This document shows, one piece after another, positions 25,201 to 34,797 of a stretch of DNA of 64,000 nucleotides. The stretch comes from Bufo bufo (Eukaryota; Chordata; Amphibia; Anura; Bufonidae). A model generated the notes under the pieces. It did not search any database. It was not told the origin of the DNA and saw only the letters and a program-made list of their open reading frames with translations. Position 1 is the first letter of the stretch; the number at the start of each line of letters is the position of its first letter. The DNA lies in the NCBI RefSeq assembly GCF_905171765.1, contig NC_053395.1:189041577-189105576 (forward strand). Direction: 5' to 3'. The position numbers and the translations under genes were made by a program.

Positions 25201-25390
25201 TCCGCAAAATATTTTGCTAAGGGATGTGCTCAAACCTTGTTCCTATATGTCTTTTTTATAGCAATGTAGATGCTTGCTTTCTCCTTAAGGCCTTATATAC
25301 CTGACCATATTTTTTCTTATGTTCTTGCACCATCGTTAAGTGTTATATTTTAGCATGAAAAACTAGTTACTGTACTTTTGAAAATTTCTT
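22260..25390. other. Non-coding, old repeat remnants
   Basis: No gene is recognised in this 3.1-kb stretch. It holds an inverted pair around CACTAGGGGGAGCTCA (22708) and TGAGCTCCCCTAGTG (about 22779), a right-end-like fragment GTACGCCACTG near 22905, a C-run at 23449-23460 and an A-run at 23501-23510. Small ORFs show no known domain. Confidence 0.45.
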
Positions 25391-25483
25391 TCTGTTACAA
25401 ATGTGCCTCAATTGTGAGATATTCTCTTTACTTCATTATAATGGCTCCCCCTGGTGTTTAATCTGTATAGCAAGGTGCACATT

Positions 25484-26428
25484 TGTAGTGTACGGGGACT
25501 GTAATGCCCGTCACTACAGAAGGGTCACTTGTGTGCTGTCGTCCCCCCCTTATTTATGGGGAAGTTGGTATAAGTCATCTTTATAAACTGTAATGCTATG
25601 TATTTCCCTGTTACTGTGAAACTTGCATGTACAGGCCTGCTAGGGGTGTCATTCCAGCTCTTAGTCACTAGAGGGAGCTAGGGAGCCCTAGGTTATATAA
25701 GGCCCAGTCAGGGAAAGGAGAGTCAGTCTAAAGTCAGTCTAGTCTAAAGCCAGTCTACAGCAGTTGGAGTTTAGACTATGTCAGAGTCAAGTCCAGGCCG
25801 GAAGCCTGCAGACCAGGAGAGGGTATTGCAGTCCCTGTAACCGGGTTCCAGATACAAAGAGAAGGTTCCCCTCCTGAGTTCACCTATGCAGAAGCAGGAA
25901 CACCTCAGTTAAAGAGCCTGAGGAAGCTGAGAGAGAGACAGAGGCAAAGTCAAGAAAAGCAAGAGGTACTCAAGACAACAGAGGAGGTACTTGATAAAGA
26001 TAAAACCAAGGATATACGCCAGAGCTAGGGTATTGGGCCTTGGAGAAGATTTTCTATGTTCCAGGATCAGTCAGGAATAGAGTGCAAGCTGCCTGTACTG
26101 CAAGTCCTGTGTTTAACACTCTGAAGTCACCTTGCTATACATATATTGCCTGCATCAACTGTATTGAAAATCAACTGTCTGCAAAGGAACTGCGTTTCCG
26201 TTAATGTCCCTATATGATGACTACTAAAGTTTGAGTTCTGCTTTAACATCACGTGGTTCCTCAATTATTCCTGCTATCAGCAAACGGCGTGCCATCGTTT
26301 AATTGGCACTGGCGTCACGAACATTTCTCATCATCACCTGCCCTTGCAGAGAGTCAGCCGTCTCAGGTTAGTGTCTATTGCACTACAACACCGAGGAACA
26401 TTTCTAAACCTAACTTGAGTACGCTGCA
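25484..26428 (+). repeat. 5' LTR of the cold-shock LTR element
   Basis: The 945-bp repeat holds a TATA-type box (TTATATAAGG) near 25693, placing a start site about 30 bp downstream, and tandem AGTCTAAAG/CCAGTCTA blocks near 25725-25760. I do not see a clear AATAAA. It matches the 3' LTR almost base for base. Confidence 0.9.
25693..25702 (+). promoter_or_regulatory. Predicted TATA box of the LTR
   Basis: TTATATAAGG lies about 210 bp into the 5' LTR and is repeated at the same offset in the 3' LTR (about 29299). It is the only canonical TATA motif in the LTR upstream of the coding region. Confidence 0.6.
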
Positions 26429-26437
26429 CCTCTCTTT

Positions 26438-26455
26438 TGGCGTCAAGAACAGGAT
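26438..26455 (+). other. Primer-binding-site-like sequence
   Basis: TGGCGTCAAGAACAGGAT starts 9 bp after the LTR end and has the TGG start common to tRNA-primed sites. A similar TGGCGTCACGAACA lies near the LTR 3' end (about 26310). I cannot assign the tRNA. The 9-bp offset is larger than usual. Confidence 0.4.
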
Positions 26456-26845
26456 ACGCACGCTTTCTAGTGCAAGAAGCGTGAACTTTGTGCCTTATAC
26501 AGTTGCCCTGTGACCAAAGTGACAAATTGCCTGTTTTATTGAAGTGGACTTTGTGGACTGAAAATCCTACCCAAAGTGTACCTAAAACCTCTAAAAAGCG
26601 CTGTGCAGTGTTGCGCTAACAAGAGGAAGAAAATCGCCACACCGGAGTGTGGTTTTGGGGACTTTTCATCATCCTGCTTGCTGTCAGTGAATAGACGGCG
26701 CTTCTACCAAAGATGGCCGCTGAGGCTACTGAAATAGCTGCTGCGTCATCTTCATCCCGAAAAGGCGGGAAAAAGTTGGCGCCCTTCTGATGAAAAAGCG
26801 GGAAGGAGTTCAAGGTCAGGCGCCACTGCTTATCTGGACATTTGC

Positions 26846-27292
26846 ATGTCGGCCAGCATGGACTCCGCCTTCCATATACTGGAATACCTGGGGGGCGGCC
26901 TCCCAGTGCAATGGGAGGAGCTGGCTGATCTTATTGGCGCCACCCTATCGCTCTCCAGAGAAGGATCGAGCATGTTGGAGAGTGAGCACCGCTTTGCTGC
27001 AACGTCCGCGCCTGAAATACCAAAGATGACTGATATTGGTGTAGAGCCAGAGGAGGCTCCACCGGCCTACTCTCCGGGACCGGAGAAACCCGCCTGCCCG
27101 CCACGGGAGAAAGAACCAGAGCCCTGCTATGGCTCCTGGAGAGACTTCTTTCAGCCCTCTTTCAAGTGGTCTTCACTAATGGCAGAGATCCGGGAGGCCG
27201 CTATAAAGCGGAATACAAAGACTAAAATCTATTATGAGGAATTGACCAAGACTATCCATGAACGACACACCGACACCCAACCCCGCCTGTAA
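26846..27292 (+). CDS. Gag-like ORF with PPxY motif
   Basis: This 148-residue ORF opens with two close ATGs (MSASMDSAF) and ends at TAA 27290-27292. Residues about 70-77 contain APPAYSPG, a PPxY motif of the kind that recruits NEDD4-family ubiquitin ligases for release of retroviral Gag particles. The C-terminal third is basic and helical-looking (KRNTKTKIYYEELTK). I find no capsid major homology region and no CCHC zinc knuckle. Its position after the primer site, at the start of the interior, is that of gag. An upstream 25-codon ORF starting at 26713 (MAAEATE, with a basic KGGKK end) lies in a different frame. Gag identity is inferred from position and the PPxY motif; a novel accessory protein is possible. 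Confidence 0.6.
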   Translation: MSASMDSAFHILEYLGGGLPVQWEELADLIGATLSLSREGSSMLESEHRFAATSAPEIPKMTDIGVEPEEAPPAYSPGPEKPACPPREKEPEPCYGSWRDFFQPSFKWSSLMAEIREAAIKRNTKTKIYYEELTKTIHERHTDTQPRL

Positions 27293-28303
27293 AGGAGAAA
27301 GGGGTTGGTGGTGTCCTTTGACAAAACCCGTGGCTACGGGTTCATCCAAGATTATCTAACTGGCAGAGACTTGTATGTTAACAGAAGATCTGTCAAGAGA
27401 GACTACCTCCCTTCCTATCAGCACAGCCTCCGCGAGGGAGAGGAAGTGGAGTTCACCCCTGCCGAGAGCCTGAGAGGCCCTTATGCAACTGCCGTGACCC
27501 GTCCCAAGCGAGAACCTGAGGACTGGGAGGCAGAAGAAGACTACTCTGGCTGCGAGCGGGAACCTGAACGCTCTCCAGAGCCGGCCCATCACGCCTTCCA
27601 GGAGCGGAGCTCCTTCATTGGGCCTAATGTCTTCTGGCAGCCAACCGTGTTGGAAAAATGGGTGAGCCCTTATCCTTCCCCCGAGCTGCCTCGTCGGGAG
27701 AAGACCATACAGGACCTGGAGAACTTAAAAGGACTTCGGGTTACCTTGGAGAACATCCGGAAGGGTCGGAGACCCGATGCGCCACCAGAACCTGCAGAGG
27801 CCGAGTCCGAGCCATCGTTGACTGTACCTGCGCCGGCGGCGCCAGCAGATGACAGCGACTCCGACACGGAGAGCATCGGTCACCAGATTGTCCGGCTGGA
27901 AGAGAAGTTGCGGGAGCTGCGCAAGATCGCGACCGCCAGGATCCGGACGCCGCCAAAGAAGGACGAGGTAAGGGTGCCTGTCACCACCCGTAGACCACCT
28001 TCTGTCACCACCGCTCCGTTGCGGCCCCAAAGAGGACCCGCTATTGCTGTGAACTGCTGCACAGAGCCCACCGGACCGCTTGCGGCGGCGGTACCCAATG
28101 CAGCACCACCCACAATCAGTATGCCGGGACCGGTACGGTCCACCCGAGGGTTTACCCCTAGGCCCATGGGGCCAATACCTATTAGGGGCCCCTTTACCTT
28201 GCAGCTGCCCCCTGACACCGTTATGTGGGCACATCCTCCTGTAGAGGACTACTACAGGCCGTACTTGCCAGCAGAGCCGGGTAATTATGACATGCCACTG
28301 TGA
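27293..28303 (+). CDS. Cold-shock (Y-box-like) domain protein in an LTR element
   Basis: The frame of the Gag-like ORF continues past its TAA for about 336 codons. Directly after the stop comes a cold-shock domain of about 70 residues: LVVSFDKTRGYGFI matches the first strands and RNP1 (G-Y-G-F-I), DLYVNRRSV sits at RNP2, and SLREGEEVEF with GPYATAVTRP match the last strands of Y-box proteins, including the long loop before them. Cold-shock domains bind single-stranded RNA or DNA. An acidic linker follows, then a likely coiled coil (IGHQIVRLEEKLRELRK, about residues 190-206) and a proline-rich tail. No in-frame ATG occurs before about codon 275, so expression would need stop readthrough, non-AUG initiation or splicing; alternatively the stop is a disabling mutation. 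The domain call is strong; its role is unknown. Confidence 0.82.
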   Translation, partial: RRKGLVVSFDKTRGYGFIQDYLTGRDLYVNRRSVKRDYLPSYQHSLREGEEVEFTPAESLRGPYATAVTRPKREPEDWEAEEDYSGCEREPERSPEPAHHAFQERSSFIGPNVFWQPTVLEKWVSPYPSPELPRREKTIQDLENLKGLRVTLENIRKGRRPDAPPEPAEAESEPSLTVPAPAAPADDSDSDTESIGHQIVRLEEKLRELRKIATARIRTPPKKDEVRVPVTTRRPPSVTTAPLRPQRGPAIAVNCCTEPTGPLAAAVPNAAPPTISMPGPVRSTRGFTPRPMGPIPIRGPFTLQLPPDTVMWAHPPVEDYYRPYLPAEPGNYDMPL

Positions 28304-29089
28304 CTCAGCCTGCTAGGCCTTTGATTTATTTTGTTAGAAATGATGATGTTGAAAGCTTAACCCTTCCAGGACAGGAGTCCTATGTTTTCTGGTTCTTTGT
28401 TGCTGCTGCCAGTTCATCCACGGCTCAGTGGTAGGTGTTAACCACTGAAATCACAAGGTCAACAAAGCCAAGTTTGTTTCCAGGATCTCCTGCCTGCTTT
28501 TGCTATCCCACGCCAAGTTGTGCCTGTTCCTTTGCTGCACCTTTTACCCTTACCCCCCTTTTCAGGTTGATCAGGGGTATTACAGCACTTGTTTTATATT
28601 GTGCAACTTGATACTAAGGAACCGTGCCCGGAGACAGACTCAAAAGAACCTGAGCCTCTGAGATTCTTACTCTTTTTAAAGGAAATGTGCCCAGAGATGG
28701 ACTCCACCGCACGAGAGCCTCTGTGATTTAATAGGAAAATAACCTGGGTACGGACTCATGTTTGTTCTTTGAGCCTCCAAGAACTTTTATACTGTTTTAT
28801 CTATTTTGCTGTTCTATTATGGACTTATTCATTGTCATGGACTATCCTGGTTATAATGTTACGCTGTGCCAGGTCAGCGCCCCAGTTCCATTCACTATCC
28901 TGAGAAGAAGAGAACGACGCCCCTTGTCACTACACTTCACTTTTGCCAATTGGACCTGATATGAATGTAAATGCAGATGAATTACATATATGTATGCCTG
29001 CATGTCTCTTTTTCTGTTTCAGGTAGAGATTCCAGTTGGGTGAGCCCTGATGGAGTACGAGGTCGTACTCAGCTTAAAGCAGTGGGGTA
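28304..29089 (+). other. 3' untranslated interior of the LTR element
   Basis: About 790 bp between the cold-shock ORF and the 3' LTR have no recognisable coding block. A short purine stretch AAAGCAGTGGGG just before 29088 is in the place of a polypurine tract but is weak. Confidence 0.5.
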
Positions 29090-30034
29090 TGTAGTGTACG
29101 GGGACTGTAATGCCCGTCACTACAGAAGGGTCACTTGTGTGCTGTCGTCCCCCCCTTATTTATGGGGAAGTTGGTAAAAGTCATCTTTATAAACTGTAAT
29201 GCTATGTATTTCCCTGTTACTGTGAAACTTGCATGTACAGGCCTGCTAGGGGTGTCATTCCAGCTCTTAGTCACTAGAGGGAGCTAGGGAGCCCTAGGTT
29301 ATATAAGGCCCAGTCAGGGAAAGGAGAGTCAGTCTAAAGTCAGTCTAGTCTAAAGCCAGTCTACAGCAGTTGGAGTTTAGACTATGTCAGAGTCAAGTCC
29401 AGGCCGGAAGCCTGCAGACCAGGAGAGGGTATTGCAGTCCCTGTAACCGGGTTCCAGATACAAAGAGAAGGTTCCCCTCCTGAGTTCACCTATGCAGAAG
29501 CAGAAACACCTCAGTTAAAGAGCCTGAGGAAGCTGAGAGAGAGACAGAGGCAAAGTCAAGAAAAGCAAGAGGTACTCAAGACAACAGAGGAGGTACTTGA
29601 TAAAGATAAAACCAAGGATATACGCCAGAGCTAGGGTATTGGGCCTTGGAGAAGATTTTCTATGTTCCAGGATCAGTCAGGAATAGAGTGGAAGCTGCCT
29701 GTACTGCAAGTCCTGTGTTTAACACTCTGAAGTCACCTTGCTATACATATATTGCCTGCATCAACTGTATTGAAAATCAACTGTCTGCAAAGGAACTGCG
29801 TTTCCGTTAATGTCCCTATATGATGACTACTAAAGTTTGAGTTCTGCTTTAACATCACGTGGTTCCTCAATTATTCCTGCTATCAGCAAACGGCGTGCCA
29901 TCGTTTAATTGGCACTGGCGTCACGAACATTTCTCATCATCACCTGCCCTTGCAGAGAGTCAGCCGTCTCAGGTTAGTGTCTATTGCACTACAACACCCA
30001 GGAACATTTCTAAACCTAACTTGAGTACGCTGCA
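29090..30034 (+). repeat. 3' LTR of the cold-shock LTR element
   Basis: The same length as the 5' LTR, with only about four differences seen by eye. It is followed by CATT, matching the base quartet before the 5' LTR. Confidence 0.9.
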
Positions 30035-30578
30035 CATTCCCCCTACTGAAGTGGTCGCACATGCTCAGTTTCATCCTTCAACTGCCACCAGACATATTTA
30101 CTGTTAGAAGCTATGACAGTTACAGGGAGACAATTGCAACAGAAAGAACAAACCCCGGGAGAAAGGGCACTTCCCCTGAGGTGCCAGTCTGAAGAGAATC
30201 TAGTAGAGATATTGGACCAATGAATGGGGAGATCTCTGGATCCATGTGAGGTACAGGGATGGTTCTAGCTTTGTTAGAAAGAGATTGTCATGTGCTATGA
30301 TGTCTGCTTTTCATTTTTTACATCAACCCCTTGAAGGGAGCGTATACACATGAAGGCCATACTGGTCTATAATACAATCCCTAGGACTCAATGTGTGTCT
30401 CTGACAAAACTTTGCATTCTAGTACATGCAATGGGCACATTTTTCCATATGAATCCGAGAGAAACAGGAAAGATGAGACCTTCCAGTTGCAGGCAATTCC
30501 CATGTTCCATAGTTAATTTACTATTTAAAATATAAATATGCAATAAAGTATCTTCTCCCCAGAAATTTATGGAACCTG

Positions 30579-30622
<44 letters not shown>

Positions 30623-30624
30623 CA
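30579..30624. repeat. (AT)n microsatellite inside GATC...GATC
   Basis: An uninterrupted AT run of roughly 38 bp lies between GATC and its mirror at 30620, so the whole tract is self-complementary. Confidence 0.95.
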
Positions 30625-31528
30625 TTATAAGATGCCTGTTTTTCCTCCCGATTGGTCAGCAGAATGGATATCTGGTTGCACGGTAGCTTAATTAATCAGG
30701 CTCTACTTCTCTTTTTACAGAACAGTGGATAAGCTAATAGTCTTCTGGCTGACAGGTAAATAGCATTGCTGCTCAGAACAAAAAGACCTGTGTGCGAGAC
30801 TCAGGACAACAAGTCTGAATTGTCATCAAGCAACAATTATCATTCTGATGTCATCTGCATACTTTTTGCTGTTTGTAGTTGGTTTGATGTTTATCTTTGG
30901 CCACAACATGCCTTTCCATGGAGCAGCACCGTCTTCAACCCTCTTCTGGCCTCCACATTGTCTATTTGTTACATTGTCACTCATATTAGGCTCTGTTCAC
31001 ATCATGTTTTTGAGCCTTACAGCTCATGTATACATTTTTTGTCTTGCTCTTCCTTTTCTTCCTTTTATACCTTATATGCCACATTCAACTTTCCTTGATG
31101 GTTGGAAGCAATAGTCAACTTAAAAATGGAAAAGAGACATACAAAGTATAACGAAACAAGGAACCATCAGCAAACATCTGTGGATACATATTTCAGTGTC
31201 AAATTTGACGTTATCGTTACATTAGACTAACTGGCTCTGTTTGGTGGTTCGGATAGGTCTACAATGATGTAAATTGCCAGTAAATATGGTTATAATACAG
31301 GACTCTAATGAAGAGCCAGATGAAAGGGGGTTGCGATCCACATGTGGCTTCCAAGCCTCAGGTTTGGGACAACAGTCTTAGTGTTATATCAGTGGTCTGC
31401 TCTGGCCGCAATCTCAGTCCTCCTGGTGTGCACATCCGCTGGAACGTTCACTTGGTCCTCTGCTCCGTAGTCTCAGCACTATGGGCCCAACAACGACCTC
31501 CTGCCTGTTCCCAGTAGGCATCTATATA
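30625..31528. other. Non-coding, no recognised gene
   Basis: An ORF at 30848-31114 is hydrophobic but has no known domain or conserved context. A CAG / GTAA pair near 30720-30757 could mimic splice sites. I do not call an exon from this alone. Confidence 0.4.
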
Positions 31529-31856
31529 CAGGGAGTGCAGAATTATTAGGCAAGTTGTATTTTTGAGGATTAATTTTATTATTGAACAACAACCATGTTC
31601 TCAATGAACCCAAAAAACTCATTAATATCAAGGCTGAATATTTTTGGAAGTAGTTTTTAGTTTGTTTTTAGTTTTAGCTATTTTAGGGGGATATCTGTGT
31701 GTGCAGGTGACTATTACTGTGCATAATTATTAGGCAACTTAACAAAAAACAAATATATACCCATTTCAATTATTTATTTTTACCAGTGAAACCAATATAA
31801 CATCTCAACATTCACAAATATACATTTCTGACATTCAAAAACAAAACAAAAACAAA

Positions 31857-32873
31857 TCAGTGACCAATATAGCCACCTTTCTTTGCAAGGACACTCAAAA
31901 GCCTGCCATCCATGGATTCTGTCAGTGTTTTGATCTGTTCACCATCAACATTGCGTGCAGCAGCAACCACAGCCTCCCAGACACTGTTCAGAGAGGTGTA
32001 CTGTTTTCCCTCCTTGTAAATCTCACATTTGATGATGGACCACAGGTTCTCAATGGGGTTCAGATCAGGTGAACAAGGAGGCCATGTCATTAGATTTTCT
32101 TCTTTTATACCCTTACTTGCCAGCCACGCTGTGGAGTACTTGGACGCGTGTGATGGAGCATTGTCCTGCATGAAAATCATGTTTTTCTTGAAGGATGCAG
32201 ACTTCTTCCTGTACCACTGCTTGAAGAAGGTGTCATCCAGAAACTGGCAGTAGGACTGGGAGTTGAGCTTGACTCCATCCTCAACCCGAAAAGGCCCCAC
32301 AAGCTCATCTTTGATGATACCAGCCCAAACCAGTACTCCACCTCCACCTTGCTGGCGTCTGAGTCGGACTGGAGCTCTCTGCCCTTTACCAATCCAGCCA
32401 CGGGCCCATCCATCTGGCCCATCAAGACTCACTCTCATTTCATCAGTCCATAAAACCTTAGAAAAATCAGTCTTGAGATATTTCTTGGCCCAGTCTTGAC
32501 GTTTCAGCTTGTGTGTCTTGTTCAGTGGTGGTCGTCTTTCAGCCTTTCTTACCTTGGCCATGTCTCTGAGTATTGCACACCTTGTGCTTTTGGGCACTCC
32601 AGTGATGTTGCAGCTCTGAAATATGGCCAAACTGGTGGCAAGTGGCATCTTGGCAGCTGCACGCTTGACTTTTCTCAGTTCATGGGCAGTTATTTTGCGC
32701 CTTGGTTTTTCCACACGCTTCTTGCGACCCTGTTGACTATTTTGAATGAAACGCTTGATTGTTCGATGATCACGCTTCAGAAGCTTTGCAATTTTAAGAG
32801 TGCTGCATCCCTCTGCAAGATATCTCACTATTTTTGACTTTTCTGAGCCTGTCAAGTCCTTCTTTTGACCCAT
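31857..32873 (-). CDS. Tc1/mariner-superfamily transposase, DD37E
   Basis: An uninterrupted 338-residue ORF. The N-terminus has two helix-turn-helix-like regions (about 5-45 and 60-110) joined by a basic stretch KKRVEKPRRK, the usual DNA-binding and nuclear-entry region. The catalytic triad is D144 (LWTDEM), D237 (MQDNAPSH) and E275 (SPDLNPIENLW). There are 37 residues between the second D and the E, against 34 in classical Tc1; a glycine-rich QGGGGV box sits at 174-180. DD37E spacing is reported for the TRT group of Tc1-like elements in vertebrates, which I recall rather than checked. Length, ATG start and complete motifs suggest a catalytically plausible enzyme. The LINE lies upstream of its start, between the gene and the right terminal repeat. 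Confidence 0.93.
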   Translation of the reverse strand: MGQKKDLTGSEKSKIVRYLAEGCSTLKIAKLLKRDHRTIKRFIQNSQQGRKKRVEKPRRKITAHELRKVKRAAAKMPLATSLAIFQSCNITGVPKSTRCAILRDMAKVRKAERRPPLNKTHKLKRQDWAKKYLKTDFSKVLWTDEMRVSLDGPDGWARGWIGKGQRAPVRLRRQQGGGGVLVWAGIIKDELVGPFRVEDGVKLNSQSYCQFLDDTFFKQWYRKKSASFKKNMIFMQDNAPSHASKYSTAWLASKGIKEENLMTWPPCSPDLNPIENLWSIIKCEIYKEGKQYTSLNSVWEAVVAAARNVDGEQIKTLTESMDGRLLSVLAKKGGYIGH

Positions 32874-33208
32874 TTTGCCAAAGGAAAGGAAGTTGCCTAA
32901 TAATTATGCACACCTAATATAGGGTGTTGATGTCATTAGACCACACCCCTTCTCATTACAGAGATGCACATCACCTAATATTCTTAATTGGTAGTAGGCT
33001 TTCGAGCCTATACAGCTTGGAGTAAGACAACATGCATAAAGAGGATGATGTGGTCAAAATACTCATTTGCCGGGGGGGCGTGGCCTGCTGCCGACGGAGA
33101 TGGCTGCTCAGTGAAAGAGCTCCGCTCCACCATCCCTGCAAAGCGACCTCAAGCATCTTGGCAGAGGAGATTTAGAGTCACCGATTCATCTCCTACCTCC
33201 ACAGTGAC

Positions 33209-34444
33209 ATGATGACCAGGAAGAAAGCGTCTCGCCCGGGTCTCAGACGTTTAACTGAATTTTTTTCAGCCCAGGAGCCTGATGGCGGTTTCCCGCCACA
33301 AAGACCCGTCTCTCCTCCAGCGCGACAGGAGAAGGAAGACCGCTCAGCGGCAGCGCATGCAACCAAAGGTTCCTCTTCTCCCCCTACGGCTAGCCGGGGA
33401 GACACAGAGACGAGCGGTAAGCGTGTGCACACACCGTACAGACCCGATCCCAGAGGGAGTGAGCTCCGTGACGATGCAGACCGAGGGGAAGCCATGATGA
33501 CCAGGCTGCCGGTGAGTGACTCCATAGCCGGCCCAAGGAGTGGCGATACTTCCCCCGCAAATATAACGCGTTACACCGCAGTAGTCACAACACCCACATC
33601 GGGGGTCGCGACATCAGATCCCCTGCAGGACTTTGTATGCTCGGATCAGACTGTGTCTGAAAACGCACTCAAAGCTATGATGACGGCTGTACATCAATCC
33701 CTCACGTCACAGCTGCAACAAGTAGCCTCCTCCATTACATCTGCAGTGGATGCCCTGGGCTCCAGGGTGAATCATATTGAGCATAAGATGGGGGAGCTAA
33801 CCAACTCCCATAATGAGTTAATAGATGCACATTATACCCTGGAAGATGAAGTAGCAGGGCTGAGAGCTAAGTTAGCTGACTTGGAGGACAGAAACAGGCG
33901 AAATAACCTGAAGTTCAGAGGGATTTCAGAATCCATTGCTCCGGCTAATTTGCAGCAATATCTGGGTGAAATGCTCAAATTGATATTCCCAGACAAGGAT
34001 CCACAAATGCTCCTGATTGACAGGGCGCATCATTTGCCTAAACCTAAACATCTTCCAGCTTCTGCGTCCAAAGATGTCATTGCACGCTTTCACTTCTACT
34101 GTATTAAGGAAGAGCTGGTCTCCTACATCAGGAAAAATAGTAGCTTACCAGAGCCGTTCCAGGACATTCAAATATTTTCTGATTTGTCACAGGTGACATT
34201 ACAAGCTCGGAAGAAGCTTTCACCAATAACCAAAGTTCTGAGGGATCTCCAAATCCCATACAAGTGGGGTTTTCCGCTGAAACTCCTGATTCATAAAGAT
34301 GGGAAAACTTTTATTATCAAGAACCCTGAAGAAGGAGAGTTATTGCTTAAAAAGTGGAACATTGGAAGATCTTCATCGCCGGTTCCAGCTAGACAGAAAT
34401 CCTCTACCCATGTGACCCCGGATTGGTCCACAGTGGGTGACTGA
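33209..34444 (+). CDS. L1-type ORF1 protein
   Basis: 411 residues, ATG at 33209. The N-terminal about 160 residues are polar and disordered-looking, rich in S, P and R. Residues about 165-230 form heptad-rich coiled coil (SRVNHIEHKMGELTNSHNEL) ending in LEDRNRRNNLKFRG, the junction typical of L1 ORF1 trimers. An RRM-like domain (about 230-320) and a basic C-terminal domain (LRDLQIPYKWGFPLKLLI, about 348-365) follow. ORF1 proteins trimerise, coat the LINE RNA and act as nucleic-acid chaperones in its ribonucleoprotein. It is followed by an A-run and a 353-bp gap before ORF2. Confidence 0.9.
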   Translation: MMTRKKASRPGLRRLTEFFSAQEPDGGFPPQRPVSPPARQEKEDRSAAAHATKGSSSPPTASRGDTETSGKRVHTPYRPDPRGSELRDDADRGEAMMTRLPVSDSIAGPRSGDTSPANITRYTAVVTTPTSGVATSDPLQDFVCSDQTVSENALKAMMTAVHQSLTSQLQQVASSITSAVDALGSRVNHIEHKMGELTNSHNELIDAHYTLEDEVAGLRAKLADLEDRNRRNNLKFRGISESIAPANLQQYLGEMLKLIFPDKDPQMLLIDRAHHLPKPKHLPASASKDVIARFHFYCIKEELVSYIRKNSSLPEPFQDIQIFSDLSQVTLQARKKLSPITKVLRDLQIPYKWGFPLKLLIHKDGKTFIIKNPEEGELLLKKWNIGRSSSPVPARQKSSTHVTPDWSTVGD

Positions 34445-34449
34445 TGCTG

Positions 34450-34480
<31 letters not shown>
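34450..34480 (+). repeat. Poly-A run between the two LINE ORFs
   Basis: An uninterrupted run of about 31 A starts just after the ORF1 stop. It may have arisen by polymerase slippage or from an ancestral RNA tail. Intact length of such runs is unstable, consistent with a young insertion. Confidence 0.9.
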
Positions 34481-34482
<2 letters not shown>

Positions 34483-34797
34483 CACCTAGACTGCATTTAT
34501 TTCCCTTTAGCCAAGTTGCTATCATTAGAAGGGATGGCGGTGTAAGGCCGGACTGTTCACCCCCAATTTCTCTGGTCCAGGTTTCTTCTAAGAACCTCTT
34601 AGACCAGACAGTCCCAGTTATTATTGAATAACCTATGTTTTCTCTACAGGTTACATTGGAATTGTTATTTGATGTTTTTGTCCCCTTCATTTCTATTTTT
34701 CTTTTTGCCAATGGTCCCGGGTCAATCTATTGTCCACCACCAAGGTCTTGGGTTGTAGATGTTATAGCATGCAATCAACATCGCAGTACTAGTATTT

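Larger units (their letters stand above)
25484..30034 (+). mobile_element. LTR retroelement without pol, carrying a cold-shock domain
   Basis: Two 945-bp direct repeats (25484-26428 and 29090-30034) begin TGTAGTG and end GCTGCA, the TG...CA form of LTRs. CATT immediately precedes the first and follows the second, consistent with a 4-bp target duplication. By eye the LTRs differ at four positions (for example 25571 versus its partner near 29177), so insertion was recent. The 2.66-kb interior has a primer-site-like TGGCGTCAAGAACAGGAT at 26438 and two in-frame coding blocks separated by one stop. There is no protease, reverse transcriptase, integrase or envelope. It must depend on another element for copying. 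Confidence 0.88.
25391..30340 (-). mobile_element. MITE copy split by the LTR element
   Basis: Sequence right of the LTR element (about 30035-30340) matches the reverse complement of the MITE at 13581-14031, including AGATCTC with CATGTGAGGTACAGGG and the TTACAGGGAGA block. The few dozen bases left of it (about 25430-25483) resemble the remaining end of the same MITE. The LTR element therefore inserted into this older copy. Confidence 0.55.

Noticed and set aside
27725..28234. Minus-strand open frames opposite the cold-shock ORF
   Set aside because: GC-rich shadows; no motif, and the plus strand has a recognised domain.
25484..30034. Complete endogenous retrovirus
   Set aside because: No protease, reverse transcriptase, integrase or envelope sequence is present in the 2.66-kb interior.
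30848..31114. Hydrophobic 88-residue frame as a membrane protein gene
   Set aside because: No signal peptide pattern, homology or conserved context; hydrophobicity follows from T-rich sequence.
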